From positions 38,764,759-38,828,758 of the forward strand of contig NC_087063.1 of the NCBI RefSeq assembly GCF_963678635.1: DNA of 64,000 bases, written 5' to 3'. A program made the position numbers and the translations under genes. Under the pieces are notes generated by a model. That model was not told where the DNA came from. It did not search any database and saw only the letters and a list, made by a program, of their open reading frames with translations. The DNA comes from Symsagittifera roscoffensis (lineage: Eukaryota > Xenacoelomorpha > Acoela > Convolutidae). Shown one piece after another: positions 33,856 through 44,469 of this stretch. Each line of letters starts with the position of its first letter. The stretch's first letter is position 1.

Positions 33856-34600
33856 CGGTGAAAAAAAGATGAATGATTTTTGGGTTCGCGGGTGGAGTTT
33901 AATTAATCCAATTGTTTCATCTGTTAGTTTTATGAATCTTGCTGGCCAAATAAATCAAATCAAAATTAGGGAGCTTCAACGAGAAATGTCTTTTTTTTCG
34001 CACTTCGTAGGGCTCAAGAAAAAGAAAACGAACGATTTATGTTTACTTTAGTTCAATGACCTTCAAAAATGTGTTTTTAAAAAATATATATTAGTTCTAT
34101 TAGTAACTAAACTAAAGTGATGAACTTCTTGTCTTTTCAAAAATTGCAAATCATTCAAGTTTTTGCATTGACATGTATATTATGCATCGAGATAACTTGT
34201 TTCCTAAAATTTTAAAAACGAAGCCTTGGAAAGATCAAATTCATATTATTTGATTTTGTCATTTTTTGAATTTTTGCACTAAAGGCTAGTTACCGGCAAA
34301 ACATATTTAGCTAAAATTGCCATCAAAAGTTAGCTTCATTTCAAACTTTTAGGCTCCAGATATTATATTCTGCACACTTGGAATATGAAATGATCAATTT
34401 CAATTTGTCGTGTTCACGTGTTTTGTTCACGTGTTTTGTTCGAAGAAACTGAAGTAAGTGTGCTGGTCATGTATTTCTCAATGAAACCATTTTTTTGTCA
34501 GAGAAACTCTGCTCTGCGGTTGAGATTTTATGGTATTTGCCAAAATTTCAAAACTTTGATCAAAATTGTATATGACTAGCTTTTTATATAAAAAAAATCT
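33856..34600 (+). repeat. Large direct duplication, copy 2
   Basis: Same start and end as copy 1, lacking about 255 bases of its middle. At the junction (34407-34440) the sequence CACGTGTTTTGTT is repeated, suggesting slippage or repair at the deletion. The high identity implies a recent duplication. Confidence 0.9.
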
Positions 34601-35384
34601 TTTTTATTTAAAAATCTTGAGTTGAATTTTTCTCCTATGTCATTTTGGCATTTGCACTTGGTATAATGGTAAGGCGTTGATTTGGAGAATGTCTAATCGA
34701 GTGTTTGATAAACTGCCATGGCATTGGTAAGGTCTGAGGACAAGCTCTCGCCTGGCCTCTAGGAATAGTTTACCGCAGCTTGACCAATTTCGGCTGCAAT
34801 TATAGTACCACGTGTAAGATCTAGACGCACACAAGCGATCTTGAGTCGCAGGAAAAGAGCTTTGCTCAGCAGTATTTTTCAGCTGAAATGTGGGAAAATA
34901 AAAGAAAGGGACAGCCTCAGAAAGGCTAGATAGTTTTCCTTAGATCCCCTGCGAAAAGCAGAAACACTAGTTTTTATGTTGTTCAACCCAGGAAATGTTA
35001 TATGTTGTTCAGTCCCAGGAAATGTTATAAACTGCGTTAAAAAGTGTCAGCCTGAACAAGTGAACACACTTCAAGTTTTTACACACTTCTTACATGCAAA
35101 ATGCGTTTTTAGATCTGTTCAAGTCTAGCTTTTTTCAGTTTAAACTCTCTTTGAGGATTTGTTAAAAAAAACTTATTTTTTTTTTCATATCAAAAACTTT
35201 TCTTAAATATCGCATTCAAGATTTTTTCTCATTATTTCATTGGAGTTTCCGAAGAGACAGAAATAATTAGGCTTGGTGTAATTTATATCTTAAAAAGTTT
35301 TTTTCTTAGTTGTCGTAACAATAGTCTAAATCATTTGAGAATTGCTTAAGTCTTGAGTTTAATTTTGTTTTGATATTTCACCTG
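34601..35384. other. No gene; one tRNA-like stretch considered and not called
   Basis: A D-arm-like segment (TTGGTATAATGGTAAGGC near 34658) is present but no convincing box B follows. The sequence TGTTATATGTTGTTCAGTCC is part of a short direct repeat at 34975-35030 (CCAGGAAATGTTATA twice). Confidence 0.4.
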
Positions 35385-35620
35385 TTATTATGATTTTTTT
35401 TTCAAAATGCTAAATTACGGACTAATAACGCACGTTATATATCGTGCAAATAACGCACAGTGGCATAATAATCTGGTTAGGAAATTGTTCCAAAGTGACT
35501 TGAGGCAAGTTTTTTTTTAAATTTAATAAGGTTAAACTAAATGCTCATTCGATAAGTTTGTACTTTCATTAGATAGCGTGTGGGGGAAAAAGTTCAAACT
35601 GATTTGTTTTGAAAATTTAT
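35385..35620 (-). repeat. Dispersed repeat family, diverged inverted copy
   Basis: Contains ATAACGCACGTTATATATCGTGC, a diverged form of unit A, and TTTGTACTTTC...GCGTGTGGGGG, the inverse of the unit B tail found at 41030-41060. Orientation is opposite to the copies at 16 and 41 kb. Confidence 0.55.
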
Positions 35621-36289
35621 CCATTTTTTTATTTTTTCAAAATAGTTTCATCCGAATTCATTTTAAACGTCTTACAGACTAAGGGCAAAGTTCAGGGCTC
35701 TCCCCTGAAACGAACCAGTTTTGAGGTGGATTAAAAGCGGTTTTGAGCTAATTTACAAGCCAGTTTTGAGGTAATTTTTTTTCTATGCACGTTAAAAGAA
35801 AAAATACTCAATTTAATTTTACTTGGTTGACTGTTTGCAGGTTCTAAAAAACTTCATCCAAATTTGTTTTGTTTCCATAACATACTGGCCCTGCGACGCA
35901 GGAAAAAATGATTTACTCAAAAAAGATTACTTTACTGATTAGCAAGTTGATTAAGAGGTTGTTTCTAATAAAAAAAATTTTTTAATTAAGGCAAAAATTT
36001 TCAAAGAAATTACTATATCTAAAAGTAACTTTGAGAACGGTCTGATACAAGAAAGTTATTCAAACATTTGACTTCTTAACTTAAAAACAGGGTGTTTCAA
36101 ATAAACTGTTGTTTTATAAAAAACTGGTCATTTCATAACCGCTTGACTTCAAATGTGGATGGGACGAGCAAAACAGACAAAAATTTGACTTAAAATAAAA
36201 ACTACATTGCTTAGATCAACTTGATTAAAAATCTTCCACTGTTCAAAAATTTCGCACCCGCTATGTCCCCACTGTTTCACCTTTTTAAG
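35621..36289. other. No gene recognised
   Basis: AT-rich. CCAGTTTTGAGGTGATT-like motifs occur twice near 35718-35780. No coding signal. Confidence 0.4.
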
Positions 36290-36800
36290 CTACAAACACT
36301 TTTTTTAGGTTCGACTCTTATCTAGCCATTTTAAGCAGAAATTTTTAAAGATCAACCGAAAACTATTGTTGTTTTAACTCAAAATTTAAAAAATAATTCT
36401 GCTCTAACCCGTTTTTGTAAAATAATGGTGTTTAAAGGTTGCCAATATGGCCAGTTTGGCTTAATTAACGCATGATCGACTTCGCGCTACTAACGCGTAA
36501 GCGGCGATCAATTGACCTTAGAAATCGTTCCAAATTGGTTAAAGCCCTATATTTGTTTTAATTGCTACGACACTAGGAGCTAAATTTATCAGTTTGTCTT
36601 TTATATGGCGTGTGCAGGGATGATAAAAAATCTCAAAAATTTTGAAAACATTTCACATTTTTTTCCGAAAAATCGATCAATTTTTCTTTTGTGCAAACAC
36701 TGCTCCATAGACTTTAAAATGCAGTCAAAACTTTCAAGGTTTCGCCCTGATACGAGCTGTTTTGTGCTATTTATCAAAGCCTGCCTATCAAAGTCCGTAA
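36290..36800 (-). repeat. Dispersed repeat family, inverted B-A copy
   Basis: Reading the minus strand gives unit B (CGTATCAGGGCGAAACC and AGTCTATGGAGCAGTG, 36800-36690) then unit A (GGAACGATTTCTAAGGTC and CTTACGCGTTAGTAGCGCG, 36540-36300). This is the same order as at 40885-41570. Between B and A it lacks the 184-bp insertion present there. Confidence 0.75.
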
Positions 36801-39344
36801 CGTAACCCCGATTTTACAGCCCGGATATCAACCACATCGATTAATTGATTTTTGGCTGTGAGGTCCTCTGGCAAAAGTTCTACATCATGCTAATCTACGT
36901 GGTATTCAGGAACTCATTCAATCATTGGAAGATGCTAGCAGTACGGTAAGGGCCCAGAATTATAAGGACTCATTGAAAAGTTTGAAGAAAAGATTACAAG
37001 TCTGTGTGGCGCAAAATGGTGGAAATTTCCAATAATTTTTATATACAAATTCAAGGTTTTAAAGTTTTGTTCAATTGTCTTTTATCTGCAGAAAGAATTC
37101 GCAAAACAAACTAAAGCGTTTTCAAAATCTAAAATTTATTTGAAACACCCTATTTTATCAACAAAAACGATAAACAAGTTACAAAGGTTGTCTTAATTTT
37201 TTTTGTTTTCATGTTAGACACTTTATTATCCCAGGCAAACATGTGTTTTCATTCACTGTTTATTTTCATGGCACGTTTTTCTGTTCTGTGGGGACAAGTG
37301 CGTGGGGACAAGGAAACTTTTGACATGGTGTTTCACATTACTGCCGAGAAAATGTTTGCTGCAAAAAACACTCCGTTCAAGAATCATAACTCAAAGTGTC
37401 AATTCACTGAAAAGTGCGGTGGATTTTGGATACCATGCCATTTTTAATTGAAAATAAAATGAGATTTTGCATATGAGCAGCATGGAAAACGAGCGGCTAC
37501 AATGTCGGAAACTTCTATTTTTTTGTAGATGATAAAAAAGTAATCATTTCAAACCAAAAGATTTTAACTGTTTGTAAATTCTAATCGTAAATTCTAATCT
37601 TTTTGGGGAAAAAAAAATTTTTTTTTCTACAGTTAATCATTACCCTTACCATAGATTTTTCCCGTAATAACTTTAGGCACGGAGTGGTCAAAATGAAAAA
37701 TTGTAAATTTGGGTTCAGTTTTTATTTGTTTCTAATTTTTGAGTCTTCAGCACACTTGGTCTGGAGGTAACGAATACGCCTGGTACGGCGAAAATCGTGG
37801 GTTTAGATCTGACAGGACTTGTTTTTTTTTCAAACGGTGAATATTCCGTTTCAAAAAAAATTGTCGGCTCATCTTTTGTCAGCTTATCTTCTGTCGGCCT
37901 AGTTGTCATATTGTAATTTTTTAAAAAAATTTATTTGTTCCTTACGTTATGGCTGCTTTAAGTGTCCTGGTTTACCTCTCATGTTTTTAATTATAGTAAC
38001 CTTTCGGTCTATTTTTGGTCTATTTCGGTCTATTTCTTGTCGGCCTAATTATCGGTCTATTTTTAGTGACCTAGTTTTGATTCGTTTCAAGGGAAATAAA
38101 AATTTAATGCGCACCTCTGAATCGCGCAAATGCTAAAAAAAGTCATAGAAATTCTACTTCAAGTTTTTCATCACAACAAATTTTTTTTCGGCTTTTTGTT
38201 TTTTTTCTTTTCCTTTTTTTTCGTCTTGATAGGTTTTGGCCTATATGATATCGATTTAGTGGCCATAATGCGATTCTCGTCGACCAAAAAAATTGTGTGT
38301 GCATGTCTGACGTCTGTATTTTGAGGGTGAAGTCGAATTATTAACTTAATTCTTGTTAACTTTTTTCGGCCTAAAGGGTTTCTGCCAAAGTATTCCTAGG
38401 TTTTTTCTACCGTTTGGTAATTATTCTTCCGATGCTTATTTCACAGTCCATCGTCCTGGCATGTTTTTGTTCTATTTGAAAACTAGCCTTATTGTTTTGA
38501 TAGATCTAGTTTTTTTGACACTTTTGATTTTTTTTTCTACTTTTTCCGACTTAGCGGCTTTCTCGTTTTGCATCACAAATGGTGCGAAGCTCAGCTTTGC
38601 CTTTGTTTCACAATGATGCAATCATGGCCCAACGAAAAACTCAATAGTTATGGTTGAATAGAAAGCAGATGTTATTGCGTTTTGTGAAATCTGGCCAAAG
38701 GAAACTGAAGGATATGATCCTCTTGTAAGTTACAATCGGAAAAAAAATGAAATGAAAGTTGTATTTTTTGGGATGACAGCTTGAATTTGAGTAACACGTT
38801 TTGTTTGAAGGCAATTTAATAAGTCAATTGAGCTAAGTTGTGAAAAAAACGATGTCTTTTCTTAGTAATGACAAAACATCGTGACAATTTAATACGTTTT
38901 TGAAGTTTTTACTAATCACTTGGCTAACCTAAAGTTCATTGAACCAAAAAATTTTATATGCTGTGACTCCATTTTAATAATTTTGTTTCTGGTGGTGAGT
39001 TACCAAAAAAAATCAAAAATGTTCAATTGGTGGGGTTGCAGTGATCTTAACTAGTCGACCACTTGGGTTGCTTGATTATTAAGAATTGCTTCAAAATATC
39101 ATAACGTGATTCATTCTTAGATCATATGTAGATACTTTAATTTCATTCAATGGACTAAATTTAAATATCAAAATTGATGAATTTAAAAAAAAAACTTGAA
39201 ACAATTCAAAACAAAATTTTTTGATGTTTTTTTTGAAAAGAACCATCTCTCACACACGAAAAAAAAATACAAGATGATATATTTTGAAGATAGCTAAGCT
39301 TTAAAAAGACTATTGAGCAGGCCCCAATCAGACTTGGATTTTTC
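36801..39344. other. 2.5 kb without recognised genes
   Basis: Frames are short and low in complexity. A CGGTCTATTT motif is repeated several times at 38005-38065. A minus-strand frame at 37909-37715 is hydrophilic but without support. Confidence 0.45.
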
Positions 39345-39440
39345 CTGGTGCGGATTGAATCTCCGCCTACGCGTTAATGTATTGCGCGTTAATTGTCTCA
39401 AACTGGCCACATTGGCAATATATAAAACCCCAGCGATAAA
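39345..39440 (+). repeat. Dispersed repeat family, unit A fragment
   Basis: Contains GGATTGAATCTCCGCCTACG, then GCGTTAATTGTCTCAAACTGG, matching unit A. Only about 95 bases remain. Confidence 0.7.
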
Positions 39441-39745
39441 AGGCCACCAATAGGGCACCATGAAAACTACGCAAGTTTTACCAGACACAGTAGCAACGGT
39501 TCTTATTTTTTACGAGTTTGTCTCACCACTTTCGACCGGAGCCGAACGGTAGCGGAGGTGTTTTGACCTTTTGGAACAACCGAGAAAAGAAATCATTTGA
39601 CAGAAAACAACGCCTGTTTAATTTCTAGTTTTCAAAACAAAAAAAACAGTAGCAATAAATACATACATCCGAACAGTCGAATATATCCACTATATCCAAT
39701 TAGTTGACAATGCAATAATTAAGGTAGATATTGCAAACTAGGAGG

Positions 39746-40420
39746 GCCCAAAACTTTACTGGGAGATTTAAATGCTTTGCAAAATGCGGAAACTGATAGG
39801 ATAACCACTGTAGGGCAGACCTCGGCATACACATCGCAGGTGAAAATCTTCAAGAAGTTGAAACTGATTATAGATGAGATACACTTGAATGATCTAGCTG
39901 CAACCTTAGATAACATAGAAACAACTCGCGAACGTTTAAGAACAGGGACAAAATGCTGACTTGACTACATTTTCACTAATTATATAGACAGTAGCAATCA
40001 AATAATTACCCATAGAAAGCAATGGAGTGACCATGCGGTGCTTGAAGCTCGTTTCAAAAACGATGAGATAGAGAGAGGCCCAGGCATATGGAGGCGAAAT
40101 AACAACGTCATAGCAGCCAACGAAAATCGAATACACGCCAGACTATCGCACTGGTCCGGATCTTTTAAAGACTGCGATTCAGAGAATCAGAGACTTCGCG
40201 ACCTTTTGAGATGAATATGCATTGACCGCGCACGATTGAAAAGTTAATACAGGACTTATCTTGAAACAACTTTATTAGAAACGCCTTGTAAGGTAGAAAA
40301 GGCAAATTCCAAAGGGCTCCCTAAGATTGTTTAAAGAGAACATGCGATAAGTACTACGTGTAAAACAGATTTTGTAGTATAGAACATACAAAGAGAGGTA
40401 ATTACTTCTTCAGACCGACT
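39746..40420 (+). pseudogene. Non-LTR retrotransposon (LINE) endonuclease fragment
   Basis: The frame at 39746-39958 gives LLGDLNALQNAETDR, the Gly-Asp-x-Asn block of the apurinic-type endonuclease of LINEs, and later LIIDEIHLNDLAA. After a stop at 39957 the frame continues near 39960 with LDYIFTN and WSDHAV (the Ser-Asp-His catalytic block, about 40018-40035), then GPGIWRRNNNVI. These are in the family's order. No RT domain follows in the next kilobase, so this is a truncated fragment. Boundaries approximate. Confidence 0.75.
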
Positions 40421-40653
40421 GCACGTAAAAGCTAATTTAAAAGTTCAAAAATCTTCTCATAAATGAGCTCCAGACAACAATATGTTTCAGATGATATAAG
40501 AAAAATTTAGTGCTCTAAAATTTGGTAAGTTGGTTATTGATCAATCGTCTGATGTTTCAAAAAAATGAAAATCTTTTAAAACGCTCATACTTTTCGATTA
40601 AAAAGTCTATATTTGTCGCTCAAAAGGCTTTAAATGCCAAACAAAATTGTCAC

Positions 40654-40865
40654 CTCGAAGTCAGTGTCGTCAGATAAAACGTCGTCCATTTCCACTGCAG
40701 TAAAATTCTGATTCACAATTTGCGTTTTCACCGACGAAGTTTGAAACGGGCGTCCACTTGTTTGATCTTTCCGAGGCAAAACCTTGCTTGCAGTAGTTGT
40801 TTTGGTACTTGGCGGTCTCTGACCACTAATCTGAGACAAGAAATGGATATCCGAGGATTTCTGTT
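40654..40865 (-). CDS. Candidate orphan exon of an unknown gene
   Basis: On the minus strand a frame of good coding character is bounded by a 3' splice site (TTTGCAG before 40865) and a 5' splice site (GAG|GTGACA after 40654). It is 212 bases, Ser/Thr/Lys/Gln-rich at first (PPSTKTTTASKVLPRK) and acidic at the end (VEMDDVLSDDTDFE). Base composition is clearly less AT-rich than around. Partner exons were not found and no family is recognised. It lies next to a repeat copy, so it could also belong to a mobile element. Confidence 0.35.
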
Positions 40866-40884
40866 CTGCAAACACGCCTATAAC

Positions 40885-41570
40885 ACAAACAAGACTGCTC
40901 GTATCAGGGCGAAGCCCTGAATGTTCCGACTGCCTTTTAAGGTTTTATGGAGCAGTAATAACATTAAAAAATTAAATGTATTAAAATTTAAAAAAAAACT
41001 TTTTTTAATTTGAAATTTTTTATGAAAAACATCCCCCCACACGCCATTTAAAGTACAAAAAGAGGCTCTTTCCAGTTTCCCCCCTTTCAAATTCAAATTT
41101 GAAAAGCTTATTTAACGTTGTCATTATGCAATGAAATTCAGATTTGTTCTTCATACTTTACAGCGTAACATCACGCATTTAGCCGTAATAACACGTATAA
41201 CAAACATAAAACTCGGTATTTTGAAAGGGGGGAACTGGAAAAGAGCCCAAAAAGATAGATTTAGCTCCTTGTAACCAATCAATTATGGCCAATAAGCTTC
41301 TTTTAACCAATTTGGAACGATTTTAAGACGGATTAACTCTCCGCTTACGCGTTAAAAGCGCGAAATATATCGCGCGTTAATTGTCCCAAATTGGCCAAAA
41401 TGGCATTCTTTAAACCCCCATAACTGTACGAAAAATGATCACAGGTGAAATATCTTTTCAAATTTGAGCTCAGGACAACAATACCTTTTGAATGATATTA
41501 AAAAATTCCGTCAAAAATGGCTAATTAAAAAGTCGAATTTTGTCTGAAGAAAAAAAAACCCACCTGAAGT
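40885..41570 (+). repeat. Dispersed repeat family, B-A copy interrupted by a MITE
   Basis: Unit B (CTGCTCGTATCAGGGCGAAG, then TGAATGTTCCGACTGCC) runs to about 41055. Unit A runs from about 41263 to 41570 (GGAACGATTTTAAGACGG, TTAAAAGCGCGAAATATATC). The 41064-41247 insertion between them is described separately. Confidence 0.85.
41064..41247. mobile_element. 184-bp MITE with terminal inverted repeats and 8-bp target duplication
   Basis: The ends GGCTCTTTCCAGTTTCCCCC and, on the other strand, GGCTCTTTTCCAGTTCCCCC are near-perfect inverses for about 28 bases. CAAAAAGA flanks both sides (41056-41063 and 41248-41255). The same repeat without the insertion is present at 16210-16225 and, inverted, at about 36585-36605, so these are empty sites. 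An 8-bp duplication with GG-type ends suggests a hAT- or Merlin-related non-autonomous element. Confidence 0.85.
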
Positions 41571-41580
41571 TCCTGAACAA

Positions 41581-41632
41581 AGTTTAAGTAAGGCGAGTAG
41601 ATATGCAGATATCTTCTCGCCTTACTTTAACT
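41581..41632. other. Near-perfect 24-bp hairpin
   Basis: AGTTTAAGTAAGGCGAG...ATAT pairs with ATATCTTCTCGCCTTACTTT across a loop of a few bases, with about two mismatches. It lies just after unit A. It could be a tiny foldback, the tip of another element, or a transcribed hairpin; nothing decides. Confidence 0.75.
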
Positions 41633-43107
41633 CTTTCCTCCAACAAACGACATTTTATAGTTGGTCCGTTCATTGTATCAGGTCAAGAATGCTCATCCGG
41701 TATGCTCAGTGTAGCTGAAATGTTGATAATACGAGGCAATCCCTGGCCAAGTTCTTGAATTTAAGTTTTGAGGAGGGACTCGGGGGAAGAATTTTTTTTT
41801 TCAAGCCAGCCATTCCGCATAAAGACAAGGATAGCCGGTTATTGAGCAAGTCATTTTTTAGCGTGGTTTGAAAAGAAGATCGTACAAAAGCCTAAAACTT
41901 AAGCATATTTGACACTCTCTGTGAAATTGGCAAAATTGCCAACAGTTTCAGTCAACAAAAGACTAGAAAAACGAAAAAAAAAATTGTTAAAAAAGTTTTA
42001 AAAAATATCTCACATTTTTAGAAAAATTTTGCTAATTTTTTTATTTTTGAATAACAAAACGGTGTTAAAACTTCAAACAATATTTTATTTTTAGTAAATT
42101 TTAATTTTCAGGGCTTGAATTGGCTGATCTTTTTTCTATAAAAAGCCAATTATACGCCTGCTCGCTCGCTTTATTCGTCAAAACTAGACTAAAACTCAAA
42201 AATTTCAAACCGATTTTTCTCGTCGCTGAATTTTGAATGATTGTCCAATGATTTATTTGGATTGATTTAGCGTGGAATTCCAAAAAAGTTGAAAAAAAAC
42301 TAAGACACCTGAATATAAAGTTCGTACCGATTTTCAATGGTCGAAAAAAAAAATAAACGACACCAGCGTTATTTGTTGTCAAAATTGACCCAATAAGATA
42401 GTATTTTGATGTACTTCAGCAGACAAAAAAAATGATTATGAGTCAAAGCGTGCTATGTTTTGACGGGCTTCATCTGAAAATGACAGTTCCTTGACCGACT
42501 CAATAAAAAATATACAAAAACGGTTGGGCTACATAAGGGTCTCTGTTTCATACAATTTTCTCATAAGTTGAACCGGTAGTCTTTTTTTAGTTTTTATTTG
42601 CCCAAGCGAAGCCAAAAGCTAAGTTTACCGAGAAAACAGATATTATCTCCTGTCTCAGTCGGGAAATGTTCCCTCCAACACCAAACTTTCAAAATTTTAT
42701 GTCGGTTAAAAGTAAATAATATAGAAAACAACTCCATATTTGTTATTACTTCTGTGTTATTAAAGATATTTTTCAGGTTCTATGCACCAATCAATACTAC
42801 AAGAGTTAAAGAGAGAAAAGTACAACAGCACGACATCAGCGGCAGCGAGTGGGCTTTTTGAAATGTAACAGCGAGAGATATGTGGCTTGAAAAAAGTTCA
42901 GAAATTTAAAAAGTACTCCCAGTTCAATGCGATTTAAACAGGCAGGCAAACTGTTAGTCGACTTTTGTGGTTGATGGTTGAAATGTCTCGGCCCAGGCTC
43001 CATAGAGCACCCGTGGCTGTGTAGATTTTGATAACATTAGAAAAAAATTTCCGATTTAATTACTCAAACTATGCACGTTCATTGCTTTGGTATTATTGAC
43101 GTTGATT
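41633..43107. other. No gene recognised
   Basis: Frames are short; the frame at 42598-42858 crosses a TTTTTCAG that could be an acceptor but has no further support. No repeats were matched. Confidence 0.4.
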
Positions 43108-43462
43108 AAAATCTGATTTGTATTAGCCAATTTCTTCATTTTTTACATTGGTTTTTGCCCAAAATCTGATTTACAATGATGGTTTTCTATGATTTCATTT
43201 TTATTTTTTTGAGCTCAAAATCTGGTTTATTTAGACATTTTTCTTGATTTGTTATATATGATAATGCACGAAATCTGATTTACAATGATAATTTTCTAGA
43301 TTTTTATTGCATATTTTTGACCTCAATATTTGATTTTTAGGTACTTTTTTCTCTTTTTAAAACAGTGGTTTTTGCCAATATCTGATTTACATTGATAGTT
43401 TTTTAAATAATTTCATTGCATATTTTTGAGCTCAAAATCTGGTTTTTATTGAAAATGTTTTT
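43108..43462. repeat. Three-plus diverged tandem copies of a unit of about 108 bp
   Basis: AATCTGATTTACAATGAT-type starts occur at about 43162, 43271 and 43378, each followed by GATTT...TTTTTGA(G/C)CTCAA, and a shortened unit begins at 43108. Minisatellite without coding capacity. Confidence 0.75.
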
Positions 43463-43594
43463 TCTTTCTTGAATTCTAAAACAGCTGGAATCTGTGTTTT
43501 TATTTTAAAAAACTCAAGATTAAAGTATTCTAGTTATTTTTCTAAAAAGCATGTTTTTTTTTTGCCTTGTTTGCAAAAATATTGATTTTAGTGT

Positions 43595-43750
43595 CAGAAA
43601 ATCCATCTAAATCGATTTAAATTGATTTCTTAGACACTTAAAATGATCCAAAATTTTCAAGAAAGATCGTTTTAAATCGATTTGAAATCCATTTAAGTTC
43701 GTAAAGTGTACATTGTTAATCGATTTGAATCGATTTAAAATGGACTTAAA
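43595..43750. repeat. Cluster of ATCGATTTAAA-type palindromic motifs
   Basis: ATCGATTTAAATTGATTT, TTTTAAATCGATTTGAAATC and TAATCGATTTGAATCGATTT lie within 150 bases. The overlapping minus-strand frame (IDLKRS, FKSI repeats) is a by-product. Confidence 0.75.
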
Positions 43751-44469
43751 ATAAATTTGAACCGACCGGAAACCACTTTTGTCAGTGTAGTCTATGCGCC
43801 GTAGTCTATGTTTGACTATGCAATCATCTGCATCGGAGCTGTGTGAATGAATATATTTTAATTTTGTCAAATATCATGCTCATGTTTTTCCTAGCATGCT
43901 CATTTTTTCGTCAATTCTTTTTTTGCTTTGTATAACTACTTTACTTTTAGCTTCAAAATAAATTTTGCTGATTAAGTATTTCAGGTGACAGATTTTTGTT
44001 CTGACTCTGATGAGGTGCGGAATATATAAGCTTGGCTTGGTTTTTTATTCAGTCGAAAACCACGATCAAAATCATAGTATTTGCCAAACTACTTTCAAAC
44101 CTCATAGAAGAAATCCTGCTTTTAAGCTCAAATATATGGCTCCGTGCTTCATTATGCTCCGTGATTTCTTCATTCGCACGTTTACTCTTGATGTTGGATA
44201 TTGCTAGCTCGTATGGTTTTCAGTATTTTTCCAACAATTATTCGATACCAATTAGTTGTATAAAAATGTAGAGATTGAGTCTGGGCCCCAATTTATGTAT
44301 GTATTTTTTCATATATAGGGGAAACCATAACCATTTTTTTGGTGAATCAGTGTCAAGCAAGAGAGTGACTAAGAAGATTTTTATCGAGCTCGTTGAGGGT
44401 GATAAATGGCCTTGGAGTCGGTACATATAGCAATTATCAGTTGAAAAATTAAGATATGTCGAAAGAGAT
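43751..44469. other. No gene recognised; left flank of the retroelement block
   Basis: Short frames only. The retroelement homology begins at about 44470. Confidence 0.4.

Noticed and set aside
34640-34760. tRNA-like D-arm (TTGGTATAATGGTAAGGC)
   Set aside because: No box B or T-arm at the right distance; stems do not pair.
42598-42861. Possible exon after TTTTTCAG near 42777
   Set aside because: Only one possible splice site, no preferred frame, no family.
43607-43870. Minus-strand frame with FKSI repeats
   Set aside because: By-product of ATCGATTTAAA-type repeats.
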